A program made the position numbers and the translations under genes. Of a stretch of DNA of 64,000 bases, positions 8,870 through 18,226 are shown one piece after another. Each line of letters starts with the position of its first letter. The stretch's first letter is position 1. The stretch is from Chelativorans xinjiangensis (GTDB lineage: Bacteria > Pseudomonadota > Alphaproteobacteria > Rhizobiales > Rhizobiaceae): contig NZ_WQNH01000009.1 of the NCBI RefSeq assembly GCF_009812055.1, positions 124,001-188,000 on the forward strand, read 5' to 3'. The notes beneath the pieces are model-generated. The model saw only the letters and a program-made list of their open reading frames with translations, had not been told where the DNA came from and ran no database searches.

Positions 8870-9630
8870 CGGCGCGTCCCCAGATAGGCTTCCTGGACTT
8901 CCGCGTCGGAAGCCACCTCGTCGAAGGTTCCCTCCATCAGCGTCTTGCCCTCGGCCAGCACGACCACCGGGTCGCAAAGGCGTTTTATGAGCGCCATGTC
9001 GTGTTCGATGAGGCAGATGGTGATGCCGTCGCCATTGAGCGCGACCAGATGTTCGGCGATTTCGTCGGCCAGGGATGGATTGACGCCCGCCATGGGTTCG
9101 TCGAGCAGGATGATCTTCGGATCGGCCATCAGAGCCCGGCCGATCTCCACCAGCTTCTTCTGTCCGCCCGAAAGCGCGGTCACCGGATTGTCGATGACAT
9201 GACCGAGGCGCAGCCGCCGGGCCGTCTCCAGCGCCTTTTCCGAAAGCTCCTGCTCCCGCTTGCGCGCCGCGGAACTCGAAAAGAGTGCGGCGGCGAGCAT
9301 CTCGCCCGGCTGGTCCAGCCCGTAGAGCATGAGATGCTGGAACACGCTGAGCTTGGGAAAGCCGCGCGCGAGCTGGAAGGTGCGCACGAGGCCGCGCCGC
9401 ACCAGAAGATGCGGCTTGAGACCGGTGACGTCGTCTCCGCCGAGCGTCACCTTGCCGCCGTTCGGCCCGTAGAGCCCGGAGATCGCGTTGAACAGAGTGG
9501 ATTTGCCCGCGCCGTTGGGGCCGATCAGGCCCGTGATCGTGCCTCCCCTGATATTGAAGTCCACCCCGCGCAGGATCTGCGCGCCGTAGAAGCCAAGCGT
9601 GAGATCCCGGACCGCAAGCAGAGTGTTCAT
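8866..9630 (-). CDS. HAAT-family ABC transporter ATP-binding protein, LivG type
   Basis: Cytoplasmic ATPase of 254 residues with Walker A GPNGAGKST at 37-45, the long LivG-type insertion after the Q-loop, signature LSGGQKK, and Walker B IILLDEPMAGVNP. It is longer than the LivF partner, as expected for LivG. Its ATG overlaps the TGA of the TetR regulator upstream, and its own stop overlaps the LivF start, so TetR, LivG and LivF form a tightly coupled front end of the operon. Confidence 0.94.
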   Translation of the reverse strand: MNTLLAVRDLTLGFYGAQILRGVDFNIRGGTITGLIGPNGAGKSTLFNAISGLYGPNGGKVTLGGDDVTGLKPHLLVRRGLVRTFQLARGFPKLSVFQHLMLYGLDQPGEMLAAALFSSSAARKREQELSEKALETARRLRLGHVIDNPVTALSGGQKKLVEIGRALMADPKIILLDEPMAGVNPSLADEIAEHLVALNGDGITICLIEHDMALIKRLCDPVVVLAEGKTLMEGTFDEVASDAEVQEAYLGTRR

Positions 9631-10280
9631 AACGCCGCTCTCTTACGGCTCTTCCCTTTTGCCTCTCCGGCCTTGCCGGGAAATTGCTGGCGCACCTGGT
9701 CTTTCCAGAACCGGAGCAAGCCGTCGTAATAGTCTTGATCCTGGCGCAGGACGGTCTGGGCGATCATGCCGCGAATGCAGCACATGGTGGCGTTCATCAC
9801 ATTGCGCGTGTGCTCGGGATCGGCACCGGTGCGCGCGGCAAGCTCGGTCCAGATCGCGTCGAGGCCCGCATGGAATTCGCGGACCACGGGGACCAGTTGC
9901 GCCTTGAATTCGTCGTTGTGCCGGGCTTCCGGCAGATACTCCATCGTCACATAGAACAGCCGGTCCGACATGACCTTCCACAGATAGTCGACGATCTCGT
10001 CGCTGGAACCGCCGCTCTCTGCGAACTCCCTGCCGAACCGGCGCATATCCTCGTTCACCAGATGCAGCATGTTGGCGATCGATGCGGTGATGATGGTTTC
10101 GCGGGTGGGGAAGTGATGGGTCAGCGCACCGCGCGAGACACCTGCCGCGCGGGCGATGTCCGGAGTGGTTGCACGTGTGATGCCGCGATCATGCAGAAGG
10201 TCGATCGTCGCAGCCATCAGGCGCGAGGACGTTTCGGCACTTCTTTCCTTTTGCGACCGCCTGCGCGGGGTTCGCCCCAT
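9627..10280 (-). CDS. TetR/AcrR-family transcriptional regulator
   Basis: Regulator of about 217 residues. The N-terminal helix-turn-helix is clear (ITRATTPDIARAAGVSRGALTHHFPTRETII, about residues 33-63). The C-terminal ligand domain is not family-specific. I take the ATG at 10280, preceded by GAGGGG at good spacing; another ATG lies seven codons upstream at 10301. As the first gene of the minus-strand transporter operon and overlapping the LivG-type gene, it very probably autoregulates and controls the whole operon. An imperfect inverted repeat 57 bases upstream is a candidate operator. The inducer is unknown, perhaps the transported compound. Confidence 0.9.
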   Translation of the reverse strand: MGRTPRRRSQKERSAETSSRLMAATIDLLHDRGITRATTPDIARAAGVSRGALTHHFPTRETIITASIANMLHLVNEDMRRFGREFAESGGSSDEIVDYLWKVMSDRLFYVTMEYLPEARHNDEFKAQLVPVVREFHAGLDAIWTELAARTGADPEHTRNVMNATMCCIRGMIAQTVLRQDQDYYDGLLRFWKDQVRQQFPGKAGEAKGKSRKRAAL

Positions 10281-10336
10281 GTTCTCAGCCCCTCGAAACA
10301 TCGGTTTTTTATTGTTATCCGAAAGGTGGAGCGCAA

Positions 10337-10366
10337 CTTACAAACAATCAAGCCTGTTTTTGCAAG
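10337..10366. promoter_or_regulatory. Candidate TetR operator (imperfect inverted repeat)
   Basis: CTTACAAACA is followed after eight bases by TGTTTTTGCAAG, an imperfect palindrome 57 bases upstream of the TetR start. ACAAACA/TGTTTGT-like half sites are common in TetR operators. Its role here is inferred from position and symmetry only. Confidence 0.4.
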
Positions 10367-10827
10367 TTCATGGCAGAGAGCGCGGGCAGCTGCGGCGACG
10401 GATGACAGTGTTGCATGCTATTGTGAAGGGTTGAGAGGCACTGCCCCCGAACTGCCCCCTGAACGCAAAATTGCCCCGGAAGTGATCCGGTGCGACTTTG
10501 TAATATACTGATTTTATTGGAAGATTTGGTTGCGGGGGCGCGCAACCACATACGCTCAAATGCGCCCGGTTACGACCAAATGCCCCCTGGTGAGCAGCCG
10601 GTACGAACTCTACTCGAGCTGCTCACATCCGCTTCCTGCGAAAACACTGCCTACAAACGACGCCGAGGCTGGCGCGGTGATGCACTCGGCCGGCCAGAAG
10701 AGACAAGGCCCACTCGTGAGGAGCCACCGGACGAACTCAAAAACTCCCTGACCTGACGCGACTGACCCTTTCCGGACTCGCGCGCCGGGAGGCCGACTCG
10801 TTTTTTGTCTCAAACGGCATGACAAGC
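10367..10827. other. Intergenic region with a short perfect hairpin
   Basis: No convincing gene is visible on either strand. The only structure I can support is at 10528-10547: a perfect 7-bp stem (GGTTGCG/CGCAACC) around a 6-base loop. The left part, TGGTTGCGGGGGC, reads like the 3' end of a tRNA on the minus strand (reverse complement ends in CAACCA), so it could be a decayed attachment site. It is equally compatible with a short stem-loop of no function. Confidence 0.35.
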
Positions 10828-11694
10828 TTAGGCCATCCCAAGAAACCGAAGAGGCTGTGCCCCGGCCAGAACGGCTGTGCCCCAGGCGAGCAGAGCGACG
10901 CCGGTTGCGTAGCCGAGCCAGTGCCCCGCGGGGACAGTCTTTTCGAACACTACGAACAGCGCGAGGCCAGCGACCCAGTAGAGGTTCATCACGCCGCCGA
11001 AAAACATCAGCCCCATCAGGAACCAGCAACAGCCGATGCAGAACGCGCCGTGCACAAGGCCCATGCGTAGTGCGCCACGGGCGCCCCACCGCCAATGGGT
11101 ACTAAGGAATGCAAGCGGCGATCGGCAGTGGCGAAGACAGGCATGCTTGATCGGGGTGAGTTGGTAGACGCCGGCGGCGATCAACAGGAAGCCGCCGAAG
11201 ATCGCGTTGGTCGCGACGAGCATCGGTGAAAGGTTACCGGCGCGCTCGAACCCCCACCGCAGGATTACCGCGACCAGGCTGAAGCCAGCCCAGGCGGCGA
11301 GATAGCCAAACGCGAAAATGCTCGTCGCGACATAGGGATGGCCGGTGTCGCGCTGCTTGCGATTGACCGTCGCAAACAAAAGGATCATCGGCGCCGCGCT
11401 GGGCAGCATCATCGCCACCATCATGACCCACCACATGAAGAACATCAGGACTGCATAGCCGGGCGTCCAGACTGCAGGCGTCATCATCGCCATGCCGGCC
11501 ATGCCCCCTTCGGGCACGCCCCCTGCCATCCCGAGCTGCGACATGCGGGTCGTCTCGAACGCCGACATGCTGATACCGGCGCCGGCCAGCAGATACGCCC
11601 AAGACAGAGCGATGACCGCAAAAAGCGCGGTAACGACGACCAGGCGATCGCGCCTGATCACTGCCTCAAGGGCGGCGTCGATGGGCACCGTCAT
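10828..11694 (-). CDS. DUF2182 family predicted metal-binding membrane protein
   Basis: Inner-membrane protein of 288 residues with about seven hydrophobic segments. The family's MFFMWWVMMVAMMLPSAAPMILLF stretch (about residues 82-105) and the cysteine-containing FCIGCCWFLMG segment (about 222-232) are conserved DUF2182 signatures that suggest metal or thiol chemistry in the membrane. It follows the DUF1326 gene by about 80 bases on the same strand and is probably the last gene of the unit headed by the SARP regulator and FAD oxidase. DUF1326 and DUF2182 genes are often found together; no biochemical function is established that I can state. Confidence 0.85.
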   Translation of the reverse strand: MTVPIDAALEAVIRRDRLVVVTALFAVIALSWAYLLAGAGISMSAFETTRMSQLGMAGGVPEGGMAGMAMMTPAVWTPGYAVLMFFMWWVMMVAMMLPSAAPMILLFATVNRKQRDTGHPYVATSIFAFGYLAAWAGFSLVAVILRWGFERAGNLSPMLVATNAIFGGFLLIAAGVYQLTPIKHACLRHCRSPLAFLSTHWRWGARGALRMGLVHGAFCIGCCWFLMGLMFFGGVMNLYWVAGLALFVVFEKTVPAGHWLGYATGVALLAWGTAVLAGAQPLRFLGMA

Positions 11695-11774
11695 CCCCGT
11701 TTCACCCGATCATGTTCCCCGAATTCGGGGAATGGCTTGTCTGCGCCGCGTCGAAACCGACACCGGTCCGGAGG

Positions 11775-12443
11775 TCACGCGTCAAGCCATGCCGTGAGCC
11801 TTGATCTTTCGCGGACCAGGCCATCCTGATTGAAGTGGTGAACGCAAAAATGCGCCCATGAATCTTCGAACGCCATTTCCATTTTGCCCGTCACCGCGGT
11901 CGTACCCAGTCCCAGTTCGGCATATGTGAACTCGAAGCTGCCCCTCGGTCGCGCCAGCGCGATGTGAAACGGTTCTCCAGTGAATTCATTGATCTTTGGA
12001 TTGGCGCTGCTCTTCAGTATTCCTGGTATCTCGACCCGTGCCGTTCTGCCTTCCAGCTCCGCATCGAGATCGATCGGCAGGAACAACGTCTCGCAAAATT
12101 CTGAGCATGTGGACGCGAATACGGCGAAAAGATTGCTCAATGGTTCGCATGCCCCGCCTGAGATGATCGTTTCAAGCGCGACCCTCTGAGCTTCATCTGC
12201 ACGCTCGTCGATGATGATCTGACGTCGGCCGTTTCCGTCCTTGATTTCGCCGGGCCACTTGTACAGCGCCGCCCAGTTCAAGCCTGCGAGCAGCGTATCG
12301 TTGAAGTGACCTTCAACGATGTTGCCGGCGAAGGCCGACTGACAATAGCCATGGGTACTCGGCAAGTTGAACTGGCAACCACAATTCATATCGCAATTGC
12401 AGTTATCGTAGGTTTCGCTCTTGAATAGCCATTGATCCGTCAT
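11775..12443 (-). CDS. DUF1326 domain-containing protein
   Basis: Soluble protein of about 222 residues with the DUF1326 cysteine cluster CNCDMNCGC at residues 15-23. This cluster looks like a metal- or cluster-binding site. The frame opens at GTG 12452, overlapping the FAD-oxidase stop, but the ATG at 12443 has a better ribosome site (AGAGGG at 8 bases) and is chosen here. It lies between the FAD oxidase and the DUF2182 membrane protein on the same strand. A joint role with DUF2182 in metal handling is inferred from co-occurrence and the cysteines. Confidence 0.85.
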   Translation of the reverse strand: MTDQWLFKSETYDNCNCDMNCGCQFNLPSTHGYCQSAFAGNIVEGHFNDTLLAGLNWAALYKWPGEIKDGNGRRQIIIDERADEAQRVALETIISGGACEPLSNLFAVFASTCSEFCETLFLPIDLDAELEGRTARVEIPGILKSSANPKINEFTGEPFHIALARPRGSFEFTYAELGLGTTAVTGKMEMAFEDSWAHFCVHHFNQDGLVRERSRLTAWLDA

Positions 12444-12448
12444 CGTCG

Positions 12449-13837
12449 TCACCCTCTTCTCCTGATTGCGGGAGCGATGTTCTGGTTGATGTGGAAGAGG
12501 TTGTCGGGGTCATAGGCCGCCTTCACGGCTGCGAGCCGCTCGTAGTTGGCGCCATAGTTTGCGGGCGCACGGTGGTCGTCGTCGCTGGACATGAAGTTGA
12601 CGTAGCCCCCATCGCTGCCCGAGTGGGGATGAATAGCTGCATAGTAGTCCTTCACCCATCTGATGTTGGCCTCGTTGTCGGCAGGGTCCGACCAGATTCC
12701 CGCAACGACCGGGGAAAAACTCTTGTCCCGGTGTCCGAAGGCGGTCTCATCGGCGCCGACCCGTTGCGCGGCACCATTTATCGGATGCAGATGCATGCTC
12801 GAGCTTATGTACGGTGTCTTCTTGCCATGCTCGACGTGAGCCGCGATTGCCTCGTCGGTGAGCTCGGTGATGAAGTCTGCCTTCCAATAATGCTGCATGC
12901 CCTTCGGGACCATGCCGTCGAAGGCGCTGTTGAGCGCCGGGAACGGCATAAGGCCGACCTGCTCCGCTTTCACCTCGGCAACGTCGCGCAGCGGCTGCAG
13001 TACCCGCTCAGCCTCCTCGTGTGGACCGTTCCAGCAAGTGACCAGTACACAGAACAGGTCCCCAACCCGGTTCCTGGGGATAAACGGCAGGTCGGGAGCT
13101 ATCTGCCAGCCGAAAAAGCATCCGAGCTGTTCGGGCGCACGCGCAATATATTCGCGGTAGCCCTGCAGGACCGCCGCGGCATCGTCGAACTCGTAGAATA
13201 TTGGGCCGCCCACGATGTCACCGACCTCGTGGAGCTGAAACTCGAAGCTGGTGACGACACCGAAGTTGCCGCCGCCGCCACGTAGGGCCCAGAACAAATC
13301 TTCGTTCTGGTAGTCGCTCGCGGTAACCTGCCGGCCATCAGCGAGGACGACATCGGCCGACAGCAGGCTGTCGATGGAGAGACCGACGCCGCGGGTCAGG
13401 TAGCCGATGCCGCCGCCCAGCGTCAGGCCACCCACTCCGGTCGTCGAGATGACCCCGCCGGGCGCGGCGAGGCCGAACGGGTAGGTGGCATGGTCGACAT
13501 CGCCCCATGTCGCGCCGCCCCCGACCCGGGCGACCTTCTTGATCGGATCGACCCTAACGTTGTTCATCCTCGACAGGTCGATGACCAGCCCGTCGTCCAC
13601 CGTGCCGAATCCGGGAACGCTGTGGCCCCCGCCACGAATTGCCACGTCGAGGCCAGCGTCGCGGCCAGCCGTGACCGCGGCCATCACGTCGGCCGAATCC
13701 ACGCACTGGACGACGGCGCGGGGTTTGCGGTCGTGCATGGCGTTGTGGACGGCGCGAGCCTCGTCATAGTCAGAATCCGAGCGGGTGATGACGCGACCCC
13801 GCACCGTTTCGGTCAACGCCTCGATCATGTTGCTCAT
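12449..13837 (-). CDS. FAD-binding oxidoreductase, berberine-bridge (BBE) type
   Basis: Flavoprotein of 462 residues in the VAO/PCMH family. The N-terminal FAD_binding_4 domain has RGGGHSVPG with the His (about residue 72) that covalently links FAD, then GGLTLGGGIGYLTR and the ALRGGGGNFGVVTSFEF loop. The C-terminus ends in the BBE segment YDPDNLFHINQNI. The second cysteinyl FAD link of bicovalent members is not obvious in the GGLTLGGG segment, so attachment may be mono-covalent. The start at 13837 has GAGGAG seven bases upstream. It oxidises an unknown substrate (sugar, alcohol or polyphenol type). The SARP regulator gene lies directly upstream on the same strand. Confidence 0.9.
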   Translation of the reverse strand: MSNMIEALTETVRGRVITRSDSDYDEARAVHNAMHDRKPRAVVQCVDSADVMAAVTAGRDAGLDVAIRGGGHSVPGFGTVDDGLVIDLSRMNNVRVDPIKKVARVGGGATWGDVDHATYPFGLAAPGGVISTTGVGGLTLGGGIGYLTRGVGLSIDSLLSADVVLADGRQVTASDYQNEDLFWALRGGGGNFGVVTSFEFQLHEVGDIVGGPIFYEFDDAAAVLQGYREYIARAPEQLGCFFGWQIAPDLPFIPRNRVGDLFCVLVTCWNGPHEEAERVLQPLRDVAEVKAEQVGLMPFPALNSAFDGMVPKGMQHYWKADFITELTDEAIAAHVEHGKKTPYISSSMHLHPINGAAQRVGADETAFGHRDKSFSPVVAGIWSDPADNEANIRWVKDYYAAIHPHSGSDGGYVNFMSSDDDHRAPANYGANYERLAAVKAAYDPDNLFHINQNIAPAIRRRG

Positions 13838-13901
13838 TGGGCGCTCCTCTGCTTCGTCTCGCACAAGGATGCGCCCTCGGGCGTTCCGAAAGCGTTCCCT
13901 C

Positions 13902-16900
13902 TCAGCCGGACTCGCTCAGAAGGCGGATTGCTGCCCGGAACGCCGGGAGATCATGGCCAGACGGCATGGTCCCGATGAGGTTCTCAAGTCGCTCACGCAG
14001 CGTCTGATCGGGAAATCGACTGGCAAGGGAGTGGAGCGCCCGAAGCTGCAGCCAGCCTGCCCCTTGAGCGCTGGCGATCTCGACGGCATTGCGCAGAGAA
14101 GCGGCAGCGGCTTCGGTTTCCCCGCTGCGATAAGCCAACTCGCCGTCGACTCGCCACAGCTCGGCCTCGAGATAGCGCTGGTTGGACCTGTGTGACCACG
14201 AGAGCCCCTCGCGTGCGGCGGCGCGTCCCTCGCGGTACTCGCCGATCATGCCGCGCGCCCGGGCGAGGAGAAGGAGCGTGTAGGTCAGGTGCAGGGTCTC
14301 CCCTTCGGTCCGCGAGCGCGCCACCGACCGCACGATCTTCTCGATACCTCCAGCCGATCCCTCACAGACGTCCATCCAGCCCCGAAGGGCCTCCAGGACG
14401 ACCATAAGGTAGCGTTCCGAAAGATGCTTCCATTGAAGGTCGGCGTCAGCGAGGAACTCGGCGAGGCGGGCGATATTTTCGGATTCGGCCGCGGTGATCG
14501 CCGCGTAGGTGATGACGTACCTCAACGTCATCAGATGATCGAGATCGACCGCCAACTCAAGCGCTGATCGGGCTGTCTCGTCGGCCCGGCCGGCATCTCC
14601 CACCCACAGTTCGACCCAGGCCAGCCGTACGAGGCAAATCGCCTTCGGGTCCTGGGCGTACAACGCCAGATGCTCGTTGCGATGGGCCACGTCATAGGCT
14701 TCGATTGCGCTATCGAGATAGTGGCGGGCTCTGGTCAGATCGCCCCGCCAGAACGCGCTCACGCCGAGGAGATATCGGCCCTCTGTCCTGGCGACCGCAT
14801 CATGACTCTTATCGTCGAGGAGGGCCCGGGCGAGTTCGTCGCAATCGTCGAAGTGGCAGCCCTGCAGCCGGGCGAGGCCGAGACCACGGAGGATCGGCGG
14901 GTCCACAGGTTTGTGAAGCTTGCGGCAAAGCGAAAGGGCGCGCTCGTAGAGTTGATGCGCGCCGCCGGACCCGTAGCCCTCCAGGGCGACAAGGGGGGAT
15001 CCGAGGGCGATCCAGATGTCGAGCTCGAGTGTATCGCGGTCGGGTGACGATGGCAGGTCGGCGAGCAGTGCTAGCGCTCGCCGAAACATGGTGACCGCTT
15101 CATCGAGGGCCGACACGGCCACCGCTCGGGCCCCCGCCACGCGGTAGGCATCGATCGCCGGTTCGACCATTCCGGCCTGGTCGTAGTGTGCGGCCAGCTG
15201 CGGGCTGGCCGCGTCGCGGTCCTTGCGGCGCTCGACCACGATCGCCTCGGCGACGGCGCGGTGGAGCTGACGTCGGCGAGCCGGCGTGACCATCTCCAGG
15301 GCAACCGCCCGAAGCTTGTCGTGACTGAAATCGTAGGTGAGTCCCTGATCGTGGATGATCCGACGGCGCCAGAGTTCGTCGACATGATCAACGACCTCGC
15401 CTTCATCGGTCCCAGTGGCCGAGACCAGCAGACCGACCGAGAAGGGCCGGCCGATGACGGCCGCCACCTCGGCGATTAGGCGGGCGCCGTCAGTCAGCTG
15501 GCCCAGTCGAGCCCGCAGCACCGCCCGCATCGTTGGCGTGAGCACCGCCTGGCTTCCGTCAGATGAGATCCCGGCGCGGAGCGTTTCGATGACAAAGAGT
15601 GGATTGCCTTCGGTCTCGCTCCAGAGCCGTGCCGCCAATCCCGGATCAATCGTGTCTTCAGCGCGCAGCCGAGCAGCGAGCGTCGCAGTGGTGGCTTCAT
15701 CGAGCCGGTCGAGCGGCACGGTGGTCACTGCCTGATCGTGGCCCAAGGCGTCCACGAGCCCAACGAAGGGATGATGCTCCGGGATCTCCTCCCAGCGGAT
15801 GGTACCGACGATGAGGACCGGTGCAGTACGCCCGGAACGGACGACGAAACCGATCAGCTCGATAGTCTCGGGGTCACACCATTGCAGGTCGTCGATGATG
15901 AGCAAACGCGGTCGGTCGCTGGCGACGAAGGCTCGGCTCACGGCATCGAACAACCGATGGCGCTGAGCCACGTCGCCCGACCGTTTCGGTTCAGAAGGCT
16001 GGGAAGCGTCGCGAAGTTCGGGCAGGAGACGCGCGAGCTCGGTCCTCCAGACCGTGTCGAGCGTGTCGATGTGGCTTCGGATAGCATCCGATCGCAGCAG
16101 GTCGACGACGGGACCCCAAGGCAGCCTGCCCGCAGCCTCGTATGCCCGAGCCGATGCCACCAGGTGTCCGTCTGCTCGAACACGACGGCCGAGTTCCAGT
16201 GCGAGACGGGACTTTCCGATCCCCGGTTCCCCGGTGACCAACAAGAGATGTGCCCGACCCTGCCGCGCGGTGTTCCATGCCTCGATGAGCTGGTTCCATT
16301 CGAGGTTGCGGCCGACGAAAGGCGATTCAGCGACGGGTAGGTCCCGCGCTTCGTCGCGGTTCGGTGCGCCAGCCCGGAGCTGCTGGTACATAGCCCCGAT
16401 CGCCTCGCCCGGTGTCACCGCGAGCTCGCGCTGAAGCACCTCCCCGTAGCGGTGGTAGCAGCGCAGCGCCGCGGCTCGATCGCCCAGCGCGAGATGTGCT
16501 TCCATCTGAATTCGAACGGCCGCTTCGTCGGTCGGCTCCAGGTCGGCGATGCGTTGGGCGTATCTGATCATCGCCTTGTGGTCGTCGCGCCCCGCAGCCT
16601 CCTCTGTCAGCCGCACGAGGGCTTGATACGCCTCGGCGCGAAGTTTGGTTCGCTCGTCCAGGACCCAGTCGTCATAACTAGCTGGAAGAAGATCGCCCGA
16701 ATAGAGGCGCGCGGCGAGCTCGAAATCACCGGCCGCCATGGCATCGCGGAACCTCAGGACGTCGACCTCGGTCGGCCCGGTCGGGATCCACCGCATAGTC
16801 TCGTTGTCGATCTCGATGAACTCACCGATGTCGGGAAGCGAATGACGGAACTCGTGGAGCAGCTTTCTGAGGTTGGTGCGCGCCTGATGCTCGTCGGAGT

Positions 16901-17102
16901 CGGGCCAGAGCTCGAACGCGAGTCGTGAACGGTGCTGCGGATCTCTCCGCAACGCGATCAACGCCAGAAACCGTTGCAAGCGAAGAGCATTGAAGGCGCG
17001 AAGACGCCGGCCGTCCAAGATGATCTCGACTGCACCAAGAAGTCGGACCTGTAGCCGCGCCGGCACTCGTCCGCGACCAACGCCGCTCTTATCGCTCGGC
17101 AT
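13902..17102 (-). CDS. Large SARP/BTAD-AAA transcriptional regulator
   Basis: Regulator of 1066 residues. Residues 17-108 form an OmpR-like winged helix (LQVRLLGAVEIILDGRRLRAF...). Residues 113-245 form a bacterial transcriptional activation domain (VLRFRDAMAAGDFELAARLYSGDLLP). An AAA/NACHT-like ATPase module begins with VGRNLEW near 263, with Walker A GEPGIGKS at 291-298 and Walker B LLIIDDLQWCD. The rest is helical and TPR-like. The ATG at 17102 is preceded by AAAGGAG five bases away, which settles the start inside a much longer open frame. Such AfsR/LuxR-sized regulators are typical of actinomycetes and unusual here. It probably activates the downstream FAD oxidase-DUF1326-DUF2182 genes. 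Confidence 0.9.
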   Translation of the reverse strand: MPSDKSGVGRGRVPARLQVRLLGAVEIILDGRRLRAFNALRLQRFLALIALRRDPQHRSRLAFELWPDSDEHQARTNLRKLLHEFRHSLPDIGEFIEIDNETMRWIPTGPTEVDVLRFRDAMAAGDFELAARLYSGDLLPASYDDWVLDERTKLRAEAYQALVRLTEEAAGRDDHKAMIRYAQRIADLEPTDEAAVRIQMEAHLALGDRAAALRCYHRYGEVLQRELAVTPGEAIGAMYQQLRAGAPNRDEARDLPVAESPFVGRNLEWNQLIEAWNTARQGRAHLLLVTGEPGIGKSRLALELGRRVRADGHLVASARAYEAAGRLPWGPVVDLLRSDAIRSHIDTLDTVWRTELARLLPELRDASQPSEPKRSGDVAQRHRLFDAVSRAFVASDRPRLLIIDDLQWCDPETIELIGFVVRSGRTAPVLIVGTIRWEEIPEHHPFVGLVDALGHDQAVTTVPLDRLDEATTATLAARLRAEDTIDPGLAARLWSETEGNPLFVIETLRAGISSDGSQAVLTPTMRAVLRARLGQLTDGARLIAEVAAVIGRPFSVGLLVSATGTDEGEVVDHVDELWRRRIIHDQGLTYDFSHDKLRAVALEMVTPARRRQLHRAVAEAIVVERRKDRDAASPQLAAHYDQAGMVEPAIDAYRVAGARAVAVSALDEAVTMFRRALALLADLPSSPDRDTLELDIWIALGSPLVALEGYGSGGAHQLYERALSLCRKLHKPVDPPILRGLGLARLQGCHFDDCDELARALLDDKSHDAVARTEGRYLLGVSAFWRGDLTRARHYLDSAIEAYDVAHRNEHLALYAQDPKAICLVRLAWVELWVGDAGRADETARSALELAVDLDHLMTLRYVITYAAITAAESENIARLAEFLADADLQWKHLSERYLMVVLEALRGWMDVCEGSAGGIEKIVRSVARSRTEGETLHLTYTLLLLARARGMIGEYREGRAAAREGLSWSHRSNQRYLEAELWRVDGELAYRSGETEAAAASLRNAVEIASAQGAGWLQLRALHSLASRFPDQTLRERLENLIGTMPSGHDLPAFRAAIRLLSESG

Positions 17103-17439
17103 ACGGCTCCTTTGGGTGCGCTCCATCTCTGGAAGTCCGCTGTCTCCCCACGCCAGCGACAACAAGCCAATCTGCAAGCCGATGAGTGTCGACTCCGAGT
17201 CTCCGGGCTGGAATCGCGGGATTGTGTTGTAGTGTTCACACTCGTTTGTCCCAGAAGTGTAGCGGAATTGACCTGCGACTTGAACCGGGATGCTTGGCTG
17301 TCCGGTTGTTCCAGTTTCTGCGCGTTCAGATCGACGGCGGCAACGTGAACTTTCCACGTGCGCCGTGCCAAGGCGGCGCTTCTCCAGCGGGTGGAATCCC
17401 CGCCCGGCAACCGCTCCAGCCGGAAGCAACCGGGGCAGG
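17103..17439. other. Intergenic region upstream of the SARP regulator
   Basis: About 340 bases with no gene I can support; open frames here are reverse-frame extensions of the SARP gene. It must contain the SARP promoter on the minus strand, but I see no clear hexamers. Confidence 0.3.
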
Positions 17440-18226
17440 CATGGAGGCAACGAGATGACCTGAAGCCCTCGGATAGTGGTCACACTTTTGGTGACCGCGC
17501 GAGCGTGCAGGCCGTAACGTGAGTAAACGCTGAGCAGGCCTCGAAAGTCGCGATGTGCGGGCCGACCCGGCAGTGGAACCGGGGAAGGCTGATATGGACG
17601 GGCGAGTCTGAGCAACGCCTGAGCCCGTCTGCCGCACCGGGGTAGTGGCGACAGCATGCACGCAAGGAAAGCGCACGCAACACGGGAAGCCCCAATGCGT
17701 GATCAGGGATAATCAGCCGGACGCCCGCGAGGGACAGGCCGGGCGCGCTGGGGTGGCGGAGAGGCTCTTAGTACGGGAAAGCCGGGTAATGCCGGTGGAG
17801 GGAAGGGGCCTCAGTTCAAGACGAACGCAACAAGTGGTGAGGGACCGGAGATTGGGAAATCTAGCAACTCCGAAACGTGTCCAGAAACTGCAGATGGCGT
17901 TACACGCGAAAGCGAAGGCAGAAGCCGGCTGTCGCTTCTACGTCTTATACGACAAGATCAGCCGTGAAGATATCCTGGCGCATGCCTATGCCCAGTGCCG
18001 CTCCAATAAGGGCGCACCGGGGGTGGACGGCCAGGACTTCGCGGACATCGAGGCGTACGGGCTGGAGCGGTGGCTCGGCGAACTGGCGCTTGCGCTCAGG
18101 AAGGAGACCTACCGACCGGAACCGATCAGACGCGTGTTCATACCGAAGGCCAACGGCAAACTCAGGCCGCTGGGCATCTCGACCGTGCGGGATCGGGTCT
18201 GCATGACGGCAGCGATGCTGGTGCTT
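17440..18226 (+). pseudogene. Group II intron 5' part with truncated reverse transcriptase/maturase
   Basis: The RT open frame is recognisable from LATPKRVQKLQMALHAKAKAE (about 17860) through YDKISREDILAHAYAQCRSNKGAPGVDG, GLERWLGELALALRKETYRPEPIRRVFIPKANGKLRPLGI and STVRDRVCMTAAMLVL, ending near 18226. This is RT domains 0 to about 1. The catalytic YADD domain, maturase domain and 3' ribozyme are absent. The GC-rich, stem-rich sequence from about 17440 to 17860 is consistent with the 5' ribozyme domains of such introns, but its exact start is not resolved. After LVL the sequence changes abruptly into a ParB-like frame, so the intron was cut by a deletion or recombination. Confidence 0.8.
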
